Shown here piece after piece: positions 10,301 to 18,208 of a stretch of DNA of 64,000 nucleotides (the first letter of the stretch is position 1; the number at the start of each line of letters is the position of its first letter). The DNA lies in NCBI RefSeq assembly GCF_000187245.1, contig NC_027862.1:1116001-1180000 (forward strand), in the 5' to 3' direction. The notes beneath the pieces are model-generated. The model was given only the letters and a program-made list of their open reading frames with translations, was not told the origin of the DNA and did not search any database. Origin of the DNA: Ogataea parapolymorpha DL-1 (Eukaryota; Ascomycota; Pichiomycetes; Pichiales; Pichiaceae). Made by a program: the position numbers and the translations under genes.

Positions 10301-10938
10301 TAGCATAAGGTCTTGTGCATCTTTTTATCGAGTTTTTCCTCGAAATCCGAGTAATCGCACTCCAAGGCAGCAAATTGCGGATTCTCAAACCCAACATCCA
10401 TTCCACAGACGCCAAATGTTAAGACCTTGGACTTATTCGCTTCCAATGGAGACGAAACTTGGAGTCTACTTCTGTGATCTGAAGTGAACTTGTAGACAAA
10501 CTTGTTTTTCTCGATGGCGCTAATCATGGCAGCTCTGCTGCGTCCATCCACAGCAATGTACTCTCCAGGAGAAATTCTTCGCAAACCCGTCTTGAAATAC
10601 GGTTCGTTAGATACGCTTTCGAATCGTCCTTTCTCATTATTCATCTCTAATACAGTCAAATTTCCGCTGTCCGAGGTGATAATCAGCAAATCTTTATCTG
10701 ACCCACTGCTCTTCAGAGCCTCTATCGATCTAATATGACTGAAAGTGTTCTGTGCCACCACTTTGTAGAAGTCACCATTATTTCTATTCAATTTCCACAG
10801 CTCAAGAGTCGTGGCCGTAGCCCTCACAACCTCCTGTTGTCTTCTATTGCCGGTAAAATTGCCTATGCAGCACTTAACAGCCGTGACTGAGGGCCGAATA
10901 GTCAGGTTGTACAGGAACAAGTCTGGATTGAGAGACAT
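7327..10938 (-). CDS. RSE1: SF3b pre-mRNA splicing factor Rse1 (SF3B3/SAP130)
   Basis: 1203 residues, nearly the length of human SF3B3 (1217). Rse1 is a scaffold of the SF3b complex in the U2 snRNP, in the nucleus, and helps to seat U2 on the branch site. The protein starts SLNPDLFLYNLTIRPS, typical of the family, and continues as three WD-like beta-propellers (DDB1/CPSF160 fold). The CPSF-A region occupies roughly the last 350 residues (TQGFRVIVSDVRDSVRYTVY and DYDTVVVGDKFGNISVLR segments). The frame starts two codons earlier at a TTG; the ATG at 10938 is taken as the start. An acidic insert (DAGEDDEDEPE) lies near residue 665. It is divergent from YCG1 with a 125-bp shared promoter. Confidence 0.93.
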   Translation of the reverse strand: MSLNPDLFLYNLTIRPSVTAVKCCIGNFTGNRRQQEVVRATATTLELWKLNRNNGDFYKVVAQNTFSHIRSIEALKSSGSDKDLLIITSDSGNLTVLEMNNEKGRFESVSNEPYFKTGLRRISPGEYIAVDGRSRAAMISAIEKNKFVYKFTSDHRSRLQVSSPLEANKSKVLTFGVCGMDVGFENPQFAALECDYSDFEEKLDKKMHKTLCYYELDIGLNHVVKKYSEEASFSSNFLLPLPGGTQGPSGVLLCSEGIIQYKCLSKMTHTIPIPRRSGDKTRSRIVCGVVHTLKNSFFALLQSELGDLFKITLDYVVQDSDESRGEAGMVNSMEIQYFDTMPVCTSLLIFRAGFLYANCESGDQYLYQFDKLGDENQRKFSSQDYPDEVAVLSDETTLFEPRPLENLNLVNIVENINPLIDAKLYNSNETTSLPVIYSLCGTGPRSALKVLNHELPFSEVVTQELPSVVQKVFVSKLNRDDEYDKYIVLSFVDGTLVLRIGEDVEEVENSGLVLDTNTLGVFQVGSTALVQVHPNGVRQVFYVDETPQKTIDWAPPAGIRVLHCSATNSQLAIALSNREIVYFELDDLDKLIEYNEHKELAAQITALTLGEVQAGTARFPYLLVACQDKTLTVFSTDPESTLEIVGEEILSSAASSLMAFYMKDTAIVLNKDAGEDDEDEPELATSLLYVHIGMESGVYARLQMDPQTGELSNPRNKYTGPRPVQLSKIEAVGQNAVCIFSARTYLGYTRPSEFKITPLTKPVFQHACSFRSEDIPENGVLAVYGNSLTIMTIDQLENDTIIESIALRNTPKYMCDCTDKNGMMYVLEGDIDTKRDIEEERIEEYQQFGYPRAPGAWASCIQTVVVADKSVVQTIDLGDETAFRACWVNFESRPGEPFLAVSSAKNQQLSPPRNDGAYIHLYRISSNGTLELFQTTKTEHLSLALTAFQGKLLVGAKNELILYDIGQKQLVKRSSTRLECYEIVDLKTQGFRVIVSDVRDSVRYTVYKPLENSFVDFIDDTMQRHVTRTLLLDYDTVVVGDKFGNISVLRCPEQISEMSDEDNHGFLVKMRRTKLDNPVNYYVGDMPTFFQKGSLTIGGAESIIYGCLQGQMGCLYPMKSLSEINFFKELQRLIIHEFTSLTDREYLKFKGYYNPPKNSIDGDLIEEYYRLGPEKRIRIATKMDRLPRDIDRRISDMRSRIVY

Positions 10939-10982
10939 GTTCAAGCAGGAATATATGATTTATTTGAATATTTTTTTTATCG

Positions 10983-11001
10983 ACGCGACGATAACGACGC
11001 G
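10983..11001. promoter_or_regulatory. Two MCB-like ACGCG boxes in the RSE1-YCG1 promoter
   Basis: ACGCG occurs at 10983-10987 and 10997-11001, 63-81 bp upstream of the YCG1 ATG. This is the core of the MluI cell-cycle box bound by MBF (Mbp1-Swi6), which drives G1/S genes. A condensin subunit is a plausible target. Function is inferred from the motif. Confidence 0.4.
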
Positions 11002-11063
11002 CCCCGTCTATAATATTTTCTTGATTTTGTAAACAAACCGAAACAAAAGATCATCTCCAGATC

Positions 11064-14000
11064 ATGACGGACGTCGCTAAAAGTACCACCCCAGGGGCTC
11101 GATCATATTTGAAATCAGTACACGAGATCTCTGAGCCAGAGCAAATTGAGCTTGCTATCCGCAAATGCTTCCAGGAGTCCCAGCTGTCCGTGTCCTCTCA
11201 TGGGAAGCAGATCGCTATTCTCAAAGCCCTCCAGCTGAAATGTCGTGAACAGAAGCTGCAGCCGCAATTTAATGAGCTATTTTGCAAGCTGGTTAACAAA
11301 GTTCTTCCGATAAAACGTAATGAGCCGGTTGGTGACCGTATAGTCAAATTCATCTCGTCATTTGTGAGCTCGATCAACCCTGAATCAGAGGACGACAATG
11401 CCAACGTGGACAAGCAGGACGAGAGAATGTACAACAAGTTCATAGACAGACTTGCTCGTCACTTGTTAAATGGCCTGGAAGCTAATAATAAGAATGTTCG
11501 GTACAGAGCCTGTCATATCCTCTCACATTTGATGAACAATATGACCTCGATTGACACTGATTTGTACGAAGCCCTGAGCGAGGGGCTGCTTGCCAGGATA
11601 TATGACAAGGAACCACACATCCGAATCAAGGCCATAACAACTCTGGCAAGCTTCCAGGAGCCAGATGGAAGCCAGGAGCTGAGCAACGCAGCAATGAAAA
11701 TCCGTTATGTGATGCAAAATGACACAAATCCAGAAGTGAGGCGAGCATGTTTGCGCCAAATCGAAAAAACCAAACATACTGAGCCGTACATATTCGAGAG
11801 GGCAAGGGACACAAACTCAGTCAACAGAAGGTTGCTGTACTCTAAAGTGCTGCCTGACTTCAAAGATTTCAGACGCATAGACTACAAGGCTCGGGAGCAG
11901 TTGCTCAAGTGGGGTCTCAAAGATCGAGAAGAGTCCGTCAAGAAGGCTGCAATCAAGTGGCTCACTGAAAATTGGATGCAAACTTTAAACAACGACGTGA
12001 TGGAGCTGCTAGAACGTCTAAAGGTTACCAAAAGTGATATCGCGGAAACCGCTGTCCGTGTTTTCCTTGATAATCGGCAGGATATTGTGGCCAAGATAAC
12101 CTTTGACGAGCAAATTATGCGCACATTGACACCAGAAACTTCTCTCTTGCTAAGGGTTTATTATCAGCATTGCAATGATACGAACAAGATCACGCAGATT
12201 GAAAAATACTTTCCGGAAGCTGCTCAGTTCGCCGATATATTGAATGGCTATTTTGCAAAGCGAAAAGAAATCCTGATTGTTTTAAGTCAACAAAAGCCAT
12301 TACTAGAGGCAGAGAGCTCAGTTGACATGACAGAGCTCGACGAGCTGGACTTCGTCCTGCGACAATTGCTAATTGTGGCTTCCGAATATGACTATAGTGA
12401 TGAGTTCGGACGAAGCAGAATGCTGAACACCCTAAGAGCCGTGCTCACGAGTGATCATTTGTCAGACAACTTGATTGAGGTCCTGATGCTTTGTATACAT
12501 AAACTGTCCATCAGCGAGCGCGATTTCACACAAATGATTGTGGAAATTATTAATGACCTTAAAGACTCGGCTTACGAAAAACAGAACACGCTAGAGGAAG
12601 GCATCGCGGGAGAAAGCTCCCGAGTGGAGGACGATCTTGATGCTAACGACGACGAAGACGATGACGATGATGAGAATAGTTTCCATTCCGCAAGAGATCT
12701 GTCCAGATCATCGATTGCGAGCGCCAATAGATCGATGCAACAAGAATTGAAACAGGTCGCAGAGTTGAGTCCCGAAAACTTGATTGAATGTCTCTCCATT
12801 GCTCGCCGTATGCTTGAGCTTGTGAACAAGCCTTTGAAGGATAACATCACCTTAATGTCCATTCTCGATAGTTTGATTCGGCCTTCTATTCGTCGATCTG
12901 AAACCGAAATCAGAAAACTGGGTCTAATTTGTTTAGGCCTCTGCTGCATTCTTGACAAAGAATTGGCTGCTGACAGCATTTTCATTTGCGCCATTTTTGT
13001 CACAAAAAGCAATGAGGAGTCGCTTGTTGTCACCGGTATCAAGGTTATTTCGGACTTGCTCGCGGTTCATGGAATATCTGTACTGGAGGTGGAAACTGCT
13101 AACAGGGTGGATGCCATTGCTATAGCGCGGCTCTTCTACCGTACGCTGAGAGACACCAACCACAAAGAGGCGCAGGCCACTTCAGGGGAGGCCCTGTACA
13201 AGCTGTTTTTGTGCGGAGTTATCACTGATGATGAATTGTTCGAAACCACACTGCTTTCCTATTTCAACCCTGCAATCAACGACAATGAGCAGCTGAAACA
13301 GTGTTTTTCGTTCTGTATACCTGTCTATGCTTTCTCTCATGAATCGCATCAGGAGAGAATTGCTCGCGTCACTTGCGACACGTTATTCAGACTATTCAGT
13401 GGGTGGGACGAGATGACAGAAGCCGATGGTGCTTCCTCGATAACACCGCAATCCATTGTTCAGCAACTGATGTACTGGACTGATCCTTATCGAGTTGTTA
13501 ACAAAGCTCCAGGTGAAGCAGCCAGTAGCTCGGTCCAGGTCGAGGTTGGGCTTCAACTCTTGTCTTTGCTGGAAAAATTAGAATACTCTGGGGTTACCAA
13601 GCCGTTTTTCAAGGCTATAATGACCTCGCTTCCGCGGCTCACATTTACGGAACAATGCGATGTCGCGAAGCTGGAACAACTATACACTTCAATGGAGCAA
13701 TTGGAAGGCGTGTTGGAAAAGCCTTTGAAGGACCAGCCTTCCAGGAATGCATACAGCAGGTTTAAGGAATATGTACTTGAATGTCTGGAAAAAGCCGGTG
13801 GACAAACTGAGAAGCACGATGAGCTAAAGGGGGAGCAGGGAGAGAAAAATGAGGTAAAGGACAAAGAGGAAGAAGAACTTGAGGAGCCTGCTTTTGAATT
13901 ACCAGCTGTTTCTGAGAAAGAGCTATCTGATGAGCCGGCTTTTGAACCGGTCACAAATTCCGCTTCTGACCAGGAGCACCCTGAACCGCACCAAGTATCT

Positions 14001-14378
14001 GCATCTCTTGAAACGCAGAAAGGAGCAGAGAAGAAATCTTCGAAGAAACCCAGATCGAGAAATTCAGCCAAGAAAACCAAAAAATTTAAGGCTGCATCCC
14101 TTCCAGATGAGGAGACAGAGCCTAAAAAGATAGCTAGCGACTCGAAAATCAAAAAACCTGAGCACAAGAAGCGTGTGAAGAGTGAGGATGGAGGACTGAT
14201 AGGCAAGAAGGTCAAGGGGGAATCGAGCAGGAAAAAACAATCGAAGAAAAAGAAAAGAAGCCACTCGTTCTCGGATTCAGAAGATGAAAAGCCAGCAGCT
14301 ACATTCCCACTAAAAGAAGAAAACGAGGATGAAGTGGGGGATACGTCGGCAATTGTTCTCGTTTCGGATGATGATTGA
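11064..14378 (+). CDS. YCG1: Condensin non-SMC subunit Ycg1 (CAP-G)
   Basis: 1104 residues. Ycg1 is the HEAT-repeat subunit that, with the kleisin Brn1, clamps DNA in the condensin ring for mitotic chromosome condensation. Residues about 15-880 are alpha-helical HEAT repeats (for example VRYRACHILSHLMNN and EPHIRIKAITTLASFQ). An acidic loop lies near residues 525-550 (runs of D and E), and the Cnd3 C-terminal region covers about 570-880. The final 180 residues are charged and low complexity, first Glu-rich, then Lys-rich with several KKxK clusters that look like nuclear localisation or DNA-binding tails, and end in an acidic VSDDD. It is slightly longer than S. cerevisiae Ycg1 (1035). The start is the first ATG after the divergent promoter with RSE1. 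Confidence 0.9.
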   Translation: MTDVAKSTTPGARSYLKSVHEISEPEQIELAIRKCFQESQLSVSSHGKQIAILKALQLKCREQKLQPQFNELFCKLVNKVLPIKRNEPVGDRIVKFISSFVSSINPESEDDNANVDKQDERMYNKFIDRLARHLLNGLEANNKNVRYRACHILSHLMNNMTSIDTDLYEALSEGLLARIYDKEPHIRIKAITTLASFQEPDGSQELSNAAMKIRYVMQNDTNPEVRRACLRQIEKTKHTEPYIFERARDTNSVNRRLLYSKVLPDFKDFRRIDYKAREQLLKWGLKDREESVKKAAIKWLTENWMQTLNNDVMELLERLKVTKSDIAETAVRVFLDNRQDIVAKITFDEQIMRTLTPETSLLLRVYYQHCNDTNKITQIEKYFPEAAQFADILNGYFAKRKEILIVLSQQKPLLEAESSVDMTELDELDFVLRQLLIVASEYDYSDEFGRSRMLNTLRAVLTSDHLSDNLIEVLMLCIHKLSISERDFTQMIVEIINDLKDSAYEKQNTLEEGIAGESSRVEDDLDANDDEDDDDDENSFHSARDLSRSSIASANRSMQQELKQVAELSPENLIECLSIARRMLELVNKPLKDNITLMSILDSLIRPSIRRSETEIRKLGLICLGLCCILDKELAADSIFICAIFVTKSNEESLVVTGIKVISDLLAVHGISVLEVETANRVDAIAIARLFYRTLRDTNHKEAQATSGEALYKLFLCGVITDDELFETTLLSYFNPAINDNEQLKQCFSFCIPVYAFSHESHQERIARVTCDTLFRLFSGWDEMTEADGASSITPQSIVQQLMYWTDPYRVVNKAPGEAASSSVQVEVGLQLLSLLEKLEYSGVTKPFFKAIMTSLPRLTFTEQCDVAKLEQLYTSMEQLEGVLEKPLKDQPSRNAYSRFKEYVLECLEKAGGQTEKHDELKGEQGEKNEVKDKEEEELEEPAFELPAVSEKELSDEPAFEPVTNSASDQEHPEPHQVSASLETQKGAEKKSSKKPRSRNSAKKTKKFKAASLPDEETEPKKIASDSKIKKPEHKKRVKSEDGGLIGKKVKGESSRKKQSKKKKRSHSFSDSEDEKPAATFPLKEENEDEVGDTSAIVLVSDDD

Positions 14379-14522
14379 GTAAATTGCAGCACCACGCAAA
14401 ATTTTTCGATCCCGATTGTCTCGGAGTGCGTTGATGCGGCAAAAAAAAAATAATGCAATTAATTAAACAGGATTTAATATAAATAACCGAACACGACATA
14501 TTTTCTTACCCCAATAAAAATC

Positions 14523-16297
14523 ATGCTCTCTTTTCAAGCAGCGAATGCCATCACTTATTTAACCTACGGGTTTATGTTAGTGACTGGAGTTGCGATTGCA
14601 CTTTACCATAATGACAAAAAGACATTCTTGTCCTCTAATGGTACAAGGACGGGTCTTCCGTTGGCGTTGAACTTCATTGCAAGCGGTTAGTATACTAGCA
14701 GCTAAAGTTTAACATTTCCAATCAAAATATCACATCTTCAAACTATTCTATTCCACAATATTGATATACGGGTGCTTGTGTAATACCAGGCTGAGAACAT
14801 ACCGTCAAACTCGAACAAGTTAATACTTGCGTGAGGATTATTTGATATTGATGGAATTTGTTAAATAGGAGCGAACAATTGTTCCTAGTACTAACTTTTT
14901 TAGCGATGGGATGTGGAATCTTGACCACCTATACTCAGATTGCCAACATTGCCGGTATTCACGGTCTCTTGGTGTACACCATTTCTGGAGCCATTCCTAT
15001 TTTCTTGTTTTCTCTGTTCGGTCCTATGATCAGAAGACGGTGTCCTGAAGGGTTCGTGCTTACCGAATGGGTATTCCAAAGGTTTGGACCAGTGACTGCT
15101 CTGTATCTGTCGGCATTCACCATTTTCACCATGTTTCTTTTCATGTTGTCTGAACTGACAGCTATCGAGTACGCCATCGAGGCATTAACTGGTCTTGATG
15201 CCACACCGGCCATGGTGGTTGAGTGTGTGGTCACTACGATATACACCTTCTTGGGAGGTTTCCATGTGTCTTTTATCACGGATGCCTTCCAGGCCGCTTT
15301 TGTCCTGGTTTTGTTGGTCATTGGTGTTGTCGGCTATGCCACCAGTATCCACATCGACATGGACCTCAAGCATGCTACAGAAGACCAACTATTGCATGCA
15401 AACAAGCTGGGATGGATGCTTCTGTATATTCTTCCAGTTGCCATCATCACCAATGACTGTTTCCTCTCTGGATTCTGGCTTAGAACTTTCGCAGCCAAGA
15501 CAGATAAGGATCTGTACATCGGTGCTTCCATTGCCGCAGTTGTTGCGGGTATTGTTTGTACGCTTGTTGGTCTTCCAGGCATCCTCGCTGTGTGGACTGG
15601 AGACATGAAAGTGTACGATGAGAATGGAAGCAACGCTTTCTTCATCCTTGTCTCCAAGATGGACAACTGGGTCATTGGTGTAATTCTTATTTTCTCGATT
15701 GGCATTTCCACTGCGACATTCGACTCTTTGCAGAGTGCCACCACTTCCTCGATTTCAAATGATTTTTTCAGAAACAAAGTCAATATCATGTGGGTGAGAT
15801 TCATCGTCATTCTCGTCATGGTGCCTTCGATTGTGGTGGCAGTGAAAGCTGCTGCAAATGTTCTTCAGATCTATCTGATTGCCGATCTAGTTTCTGCGTC
15901 GGTGATCCCAATCATCTTCCTCGGTCTTTCCAAGAGGTTTGACTTTTTGCGCGGGCTCGATGTGATGGTTGGTGGTCTAGGAGCTTTGGTTGCAGTTTTC
16001 ATCTATGGTACAATCTACTACGGCAACGCCAAAGAAGGTGCACGTCTGCTTTTAATTTGGAACGGTATCTACTCTGACAAAGATTGGGGTGCTTTCGGTG
16101 CTTTTGTGATTGCTCCTATTGGTGGCTGTCTTATTGGATTTGCTTGTGCTGCCATTCGGATATCCGTCTTGAAAATTAAGGACAAAATCACAGGTATCGA
16201 CCGTTTGCCAGAAGTAGAGGTCCAGCAAGAGCTGTTGGAAGACGACGAAAGTCTCAAAAAAAGCAAGCTCAAGGCTTTAGCCGTCGGCCTTGTGTAA
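14523..16297 (+). CDS. Sodium:solute symporter family permease (Dur31-like; probable thiamine-regulated transporter)
   Basis: Two exons, 14523-14685 and 14904-16297, give 518 residues. Exon 1 (54 codons plus one base) encodes the first membrane helix. Splicing joins LALNFIAS to AMGCGILTTYTQIANIAG across the codon G|CG, restoring the conserved start of SSF transporters; without splicing the frame stops at once (TAG at 14688-14690, inside the 5' splice site). Twelve or thirteen hydrophobic helices follow, including GILTTYTQIA, TFLGGFHVSFITDAFQAAFV and FDSLQSATTSSISNDFF. It resembles Dur3/Dur31-type urea and polyamine permeases but is shorter than Dur3. The intron carries a TPP riboswitch, and Dur31-like SSF proteins with such introns have been linked to thiamine uptake in Candida species (from memory). 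Thiamine or a related compound is thus the likeliest substrate, acting at the plasma membrane. Confidence 0.85.
14686..14903 (+). other. Intron of the SSF transporter gene
   Basis: 218 nt. The 5' splice site is GTTAGT (14686-14691), the branch site TACTAAC (14889-14895) and the 3' splice site TTTTTTAG ending at 14903, only eight bases after the branch motif. Phase and protein homology on both sides support these boundaries. The middle holds the TPP aptamer. Confidence 0.88.
14756..14850 (+). promoter_or_regulatory. Thiamine pyrophosphate (TPP) riboswitch aptamer within the intron
   Basis: All five TPP helices can be drawn. P1: CAATATTGA (14756-14764) with TTGATATTG (14842-14850), two G-U pairs. 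P2: ACGG (14768-14771) with CCGT (14802-14805). P3: CTTG (14775-14778) with CAGG (14787-14790). P4: CTC (14810-14812) with GAG (14833-14835). P5: CAAG (14816-14819) with CTTG (14826-14829). The invariant cores are present: GGGTGC after P2, CTGAGA at 14791-14796 (pyrimidine pocket), and TTAATA plus CGTGAGGA around P4/P5 (pyrophosphate pocket). P2, P4 and P5 keep pairing with different bases from the E. coli thiM aptamer, so this is not chance. It lies between the 5' splice site and the branch site, so TPP probably controls splicing and hence the transporter. Confidence 0.9.
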
Positions 16298-16399
16298 AAG
16301 AACAATCACGTTCTAGTATTAATATTATACGACATATAATTTGTTGTGAAATAGACACAAAATTTATTATTTCAAGAAAAATAAAATTTAAATTGATAT

Positions 16400-17476
16400 A
16401 TGCCTTACTATTCTCTAGGCCTGGAGGGCTCGGCCAACAAATTGGGCGTCGGCGTGATTGAACACCCTCTTGAGAAAATCGCCGCTTATAATCAGGCCAA
16501 TGTGCTTTCTAATGTGCGAGATACTTATGTGACGCCTCCGGGAGAAGGCTTTCTTCCTAGAGACACTGCTCGACACCATCGAAATTGGGTGGTCAGACTA
16601 ATCAAGCAGGCGTTGAAGGAGGCAAATATACGTCCTGATCAGCTGGACTGTATTTGTTTCACGCAGGGGCCAGGAATGGGTGCTCCTTTACAGAGCGTTG
16701 TGATAGCTGCGAGAACGATTGCTCAGATGTGGGACTTGCCTCTTGTGGGAGTGAATCATTGTATTGGACACATAGAGATGGGCAGAGAAATTACTGGAGC
16801 TACGAATCCAGTTGTGCTGTATGTGAGTGGGGGAAATACTCAAGTTATTGCTTATTCTCGGCAACGGTACAGGATCTTTGGAGAAACGCTGGACATTGCT
16901 GTTGGAAACTGTTTGGATCGGTTTGCAAGAACGCTGCGAATCCCAAATGCCCCGTCTCCTGGATACAACATTGAGCAGCTGGCGAAAAAAGGCCGTCATC
17001 TGGTCGAGCTCCCATACACCGTGAAAGGCATGGATCTCAGCATGAGTGGGATCTTGGAGTACGTTGATAGTCTCGCGCACGATCTTTTTCAAGGAAAGAA
17101 GAATAAACAACTGATTCGTGCCGACGGCAGCAAAGTGACGGTTGAAGATCTGTGTTTTTCGCTTCAGGAATGCATTTTTGCGATGCTGGTAGAGATCACA
17201 GAGAGAGCCATGGCCCATGTTGGTTCGCGCGAGGTGCTGATAGTTGGTGGAGTTGGGTGCAACGAGAGGTTGCAGGAGATGATGGGTCTAATGGCCAAGG
17301 ATAGAAACGGTAGCATATATGCTACAGATGAACGCTTCTGCATTGACAACGGGATCATGATTGCCCACGCCGGGCTTCTTGCTTACAGAACAGGCACAAG
17401 AACTACACTGGAGCAGAGCGTTTGCACACAGAGGTTTAGAACGGACGAGGTTTTCGTGAGCTGGCGAGAAGATTAA
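16400..17476 (+). CDS. KAE1: KEOPS complex tRNA threonylcarbamoyltransferase Kae1
   Basis: 358 residues. Kae1 (OSGEP in animals, TsaD in bacteria) transfers the threonylcarbamoyl group to A37 of ANN-reading tRNAs, as part of KEOPS/EKC in the cytosol and nucleus. It starts with the ASKHA-fold strand [16 protein letters not shown]. The metal-binding pair His120 and His124 sits in [11 protein letters not shown], glycine loops [10 protein letters not shown] and [10 protein letters not shown] bind ATP, and Asp316 in [12 protein letters not shown] completes the iron site. The length (usually 335-390) and absence of a targeting extension indicate the cytosolic Kae1 rather than mitochondrial Qri7. 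It lies tandem with SPC34, 53 bp apart. Confidence 0.94.
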   Translation: MPYYSLGLEGSANKLGVGVIEHPLEKIAAYNQANVLSNVRDTYVTPPGEGFLPRDTARHHRNWVVRLIKQALKEANIRPDQLDCICFTQGPGMGAPLQSVVIAARTIAQMWDLPLVGVNHCIGHIEMGREITGATNPVVLYVSGGNTQVIAYSRQRYRIFGETLDIAVGNCLDRFARTLRIPNAPSPGYNIEQLAKKGRHLVELPYTVKGMDLSMSGILEYVDSLAHDLFQGKKNKQLIRADGSKVTVEDLCFSLQECIFAMLVEITERAMAHVGSREVLIVGGVGCNERLQEMMGLMAKDRNGSIYATDERFCIDNGIMIAHAGLLAYRTGTRTTLEQSVCTQRFRTDEVFVSWRED

Positions 17477-17529
17477 ATAATATTTAAAGCACGATAATAT
17501 TTTACTATTTTGATCTTTGGTGTTTATTT

Positions 17530-18111
17530 ATGAGTGTTTTGGAAACCAATTTACGACGCATAAACGAGATAAACCAGTCCATACAAACGCTCTACTACCG
17601 TGCTGGAGGGATCTTCAGCAACTCCCTGCTGGAATCACTCGATACTACGCAGCAGATACGCGACATCCAGGAAGATGAGCTCATCTTGCTCAGGGGTCAA
17701 TCGCTAGCACAGTTGGACGTGGACGAGGGCAGCGTACCACAATTGGCTGCCGTGAAAAGCTCTTTGGAGCAGATCAAAGACGATTCAAACGAGGATGCGA
17801 TGGTGCGGCTCAGTCTGATGTACCAACGACTACTGCAGTACGCATCTATCTACAAAATCGAGGAGTCGCAAAGAAACGCGATCCAGGAAAACCTTAACGA
17901 CGCAACAAGCGCTGTGGCCGCATTAAATGAGTACAGAACTGCGCTGGAGGCCATGCAAGACGAACTTGTGATATGGAATCATTTAGGCGTCCAGGGAGGA
18001 GTCCAGGGCGAAATGGTGGTGGCTGTCGCGGATGAGGAGGGCGAGGATGTCGCTAGACTGATTGAAAAGGAGGAAGCAGAGCTGGCGGCTTTGTCGGAAG
18101 ACAGAAGCTAA
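17530..18111 (+). CDS. SPC34: DASH/Dam1 complex subunit Spc34 (probable)
   Basis: 193 residues, mostly helical. The N-terminal pattern (VLETNLRRINEINQSIQTL, then GGIFSNSLLESLDTTQQIRD) matches the Spc34 family signature of a leading helix, a conserved IF-N-LL and an IRD motif. The second half is predicted coiled coil (residues about 90-150) with an acidic tail. Spc34 is part of the ten-subunit ring that couples kinetochores to microtubules. It is shorter than S. cerevisiae Spc34 (295) and nearer the fission-yeast protein. No other function fits as well, but the similarity is weak outside the N-terminus. Confidence 0.65.
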   Translation: MSVLETNLRRINEINQSIQTLYYRAGGIFSNSLLESLDTTQQIRDIQEDELILLRGQSLAQLDVDEGSVPQLAAVKSSLEQIKDDSNEDAMVRLSLMYQRLLQYASIYKIEESQRNAIQENLNDATSAVAALNEYRTALEAMQDELVIWNHLGVQGGVQGEMVVAVADEEGEDVARLIEKEEAELAALSEDRS

Positions 18112-18208
18112 ATGCTGTGCCAAATGTATTATACCCTGGTTTGTCGTTTCCTTGCGAAAAAAGTGCGTAAAGTCTAAAATATTTTAAATATTCTCACTTG
18201 TACCTTCC

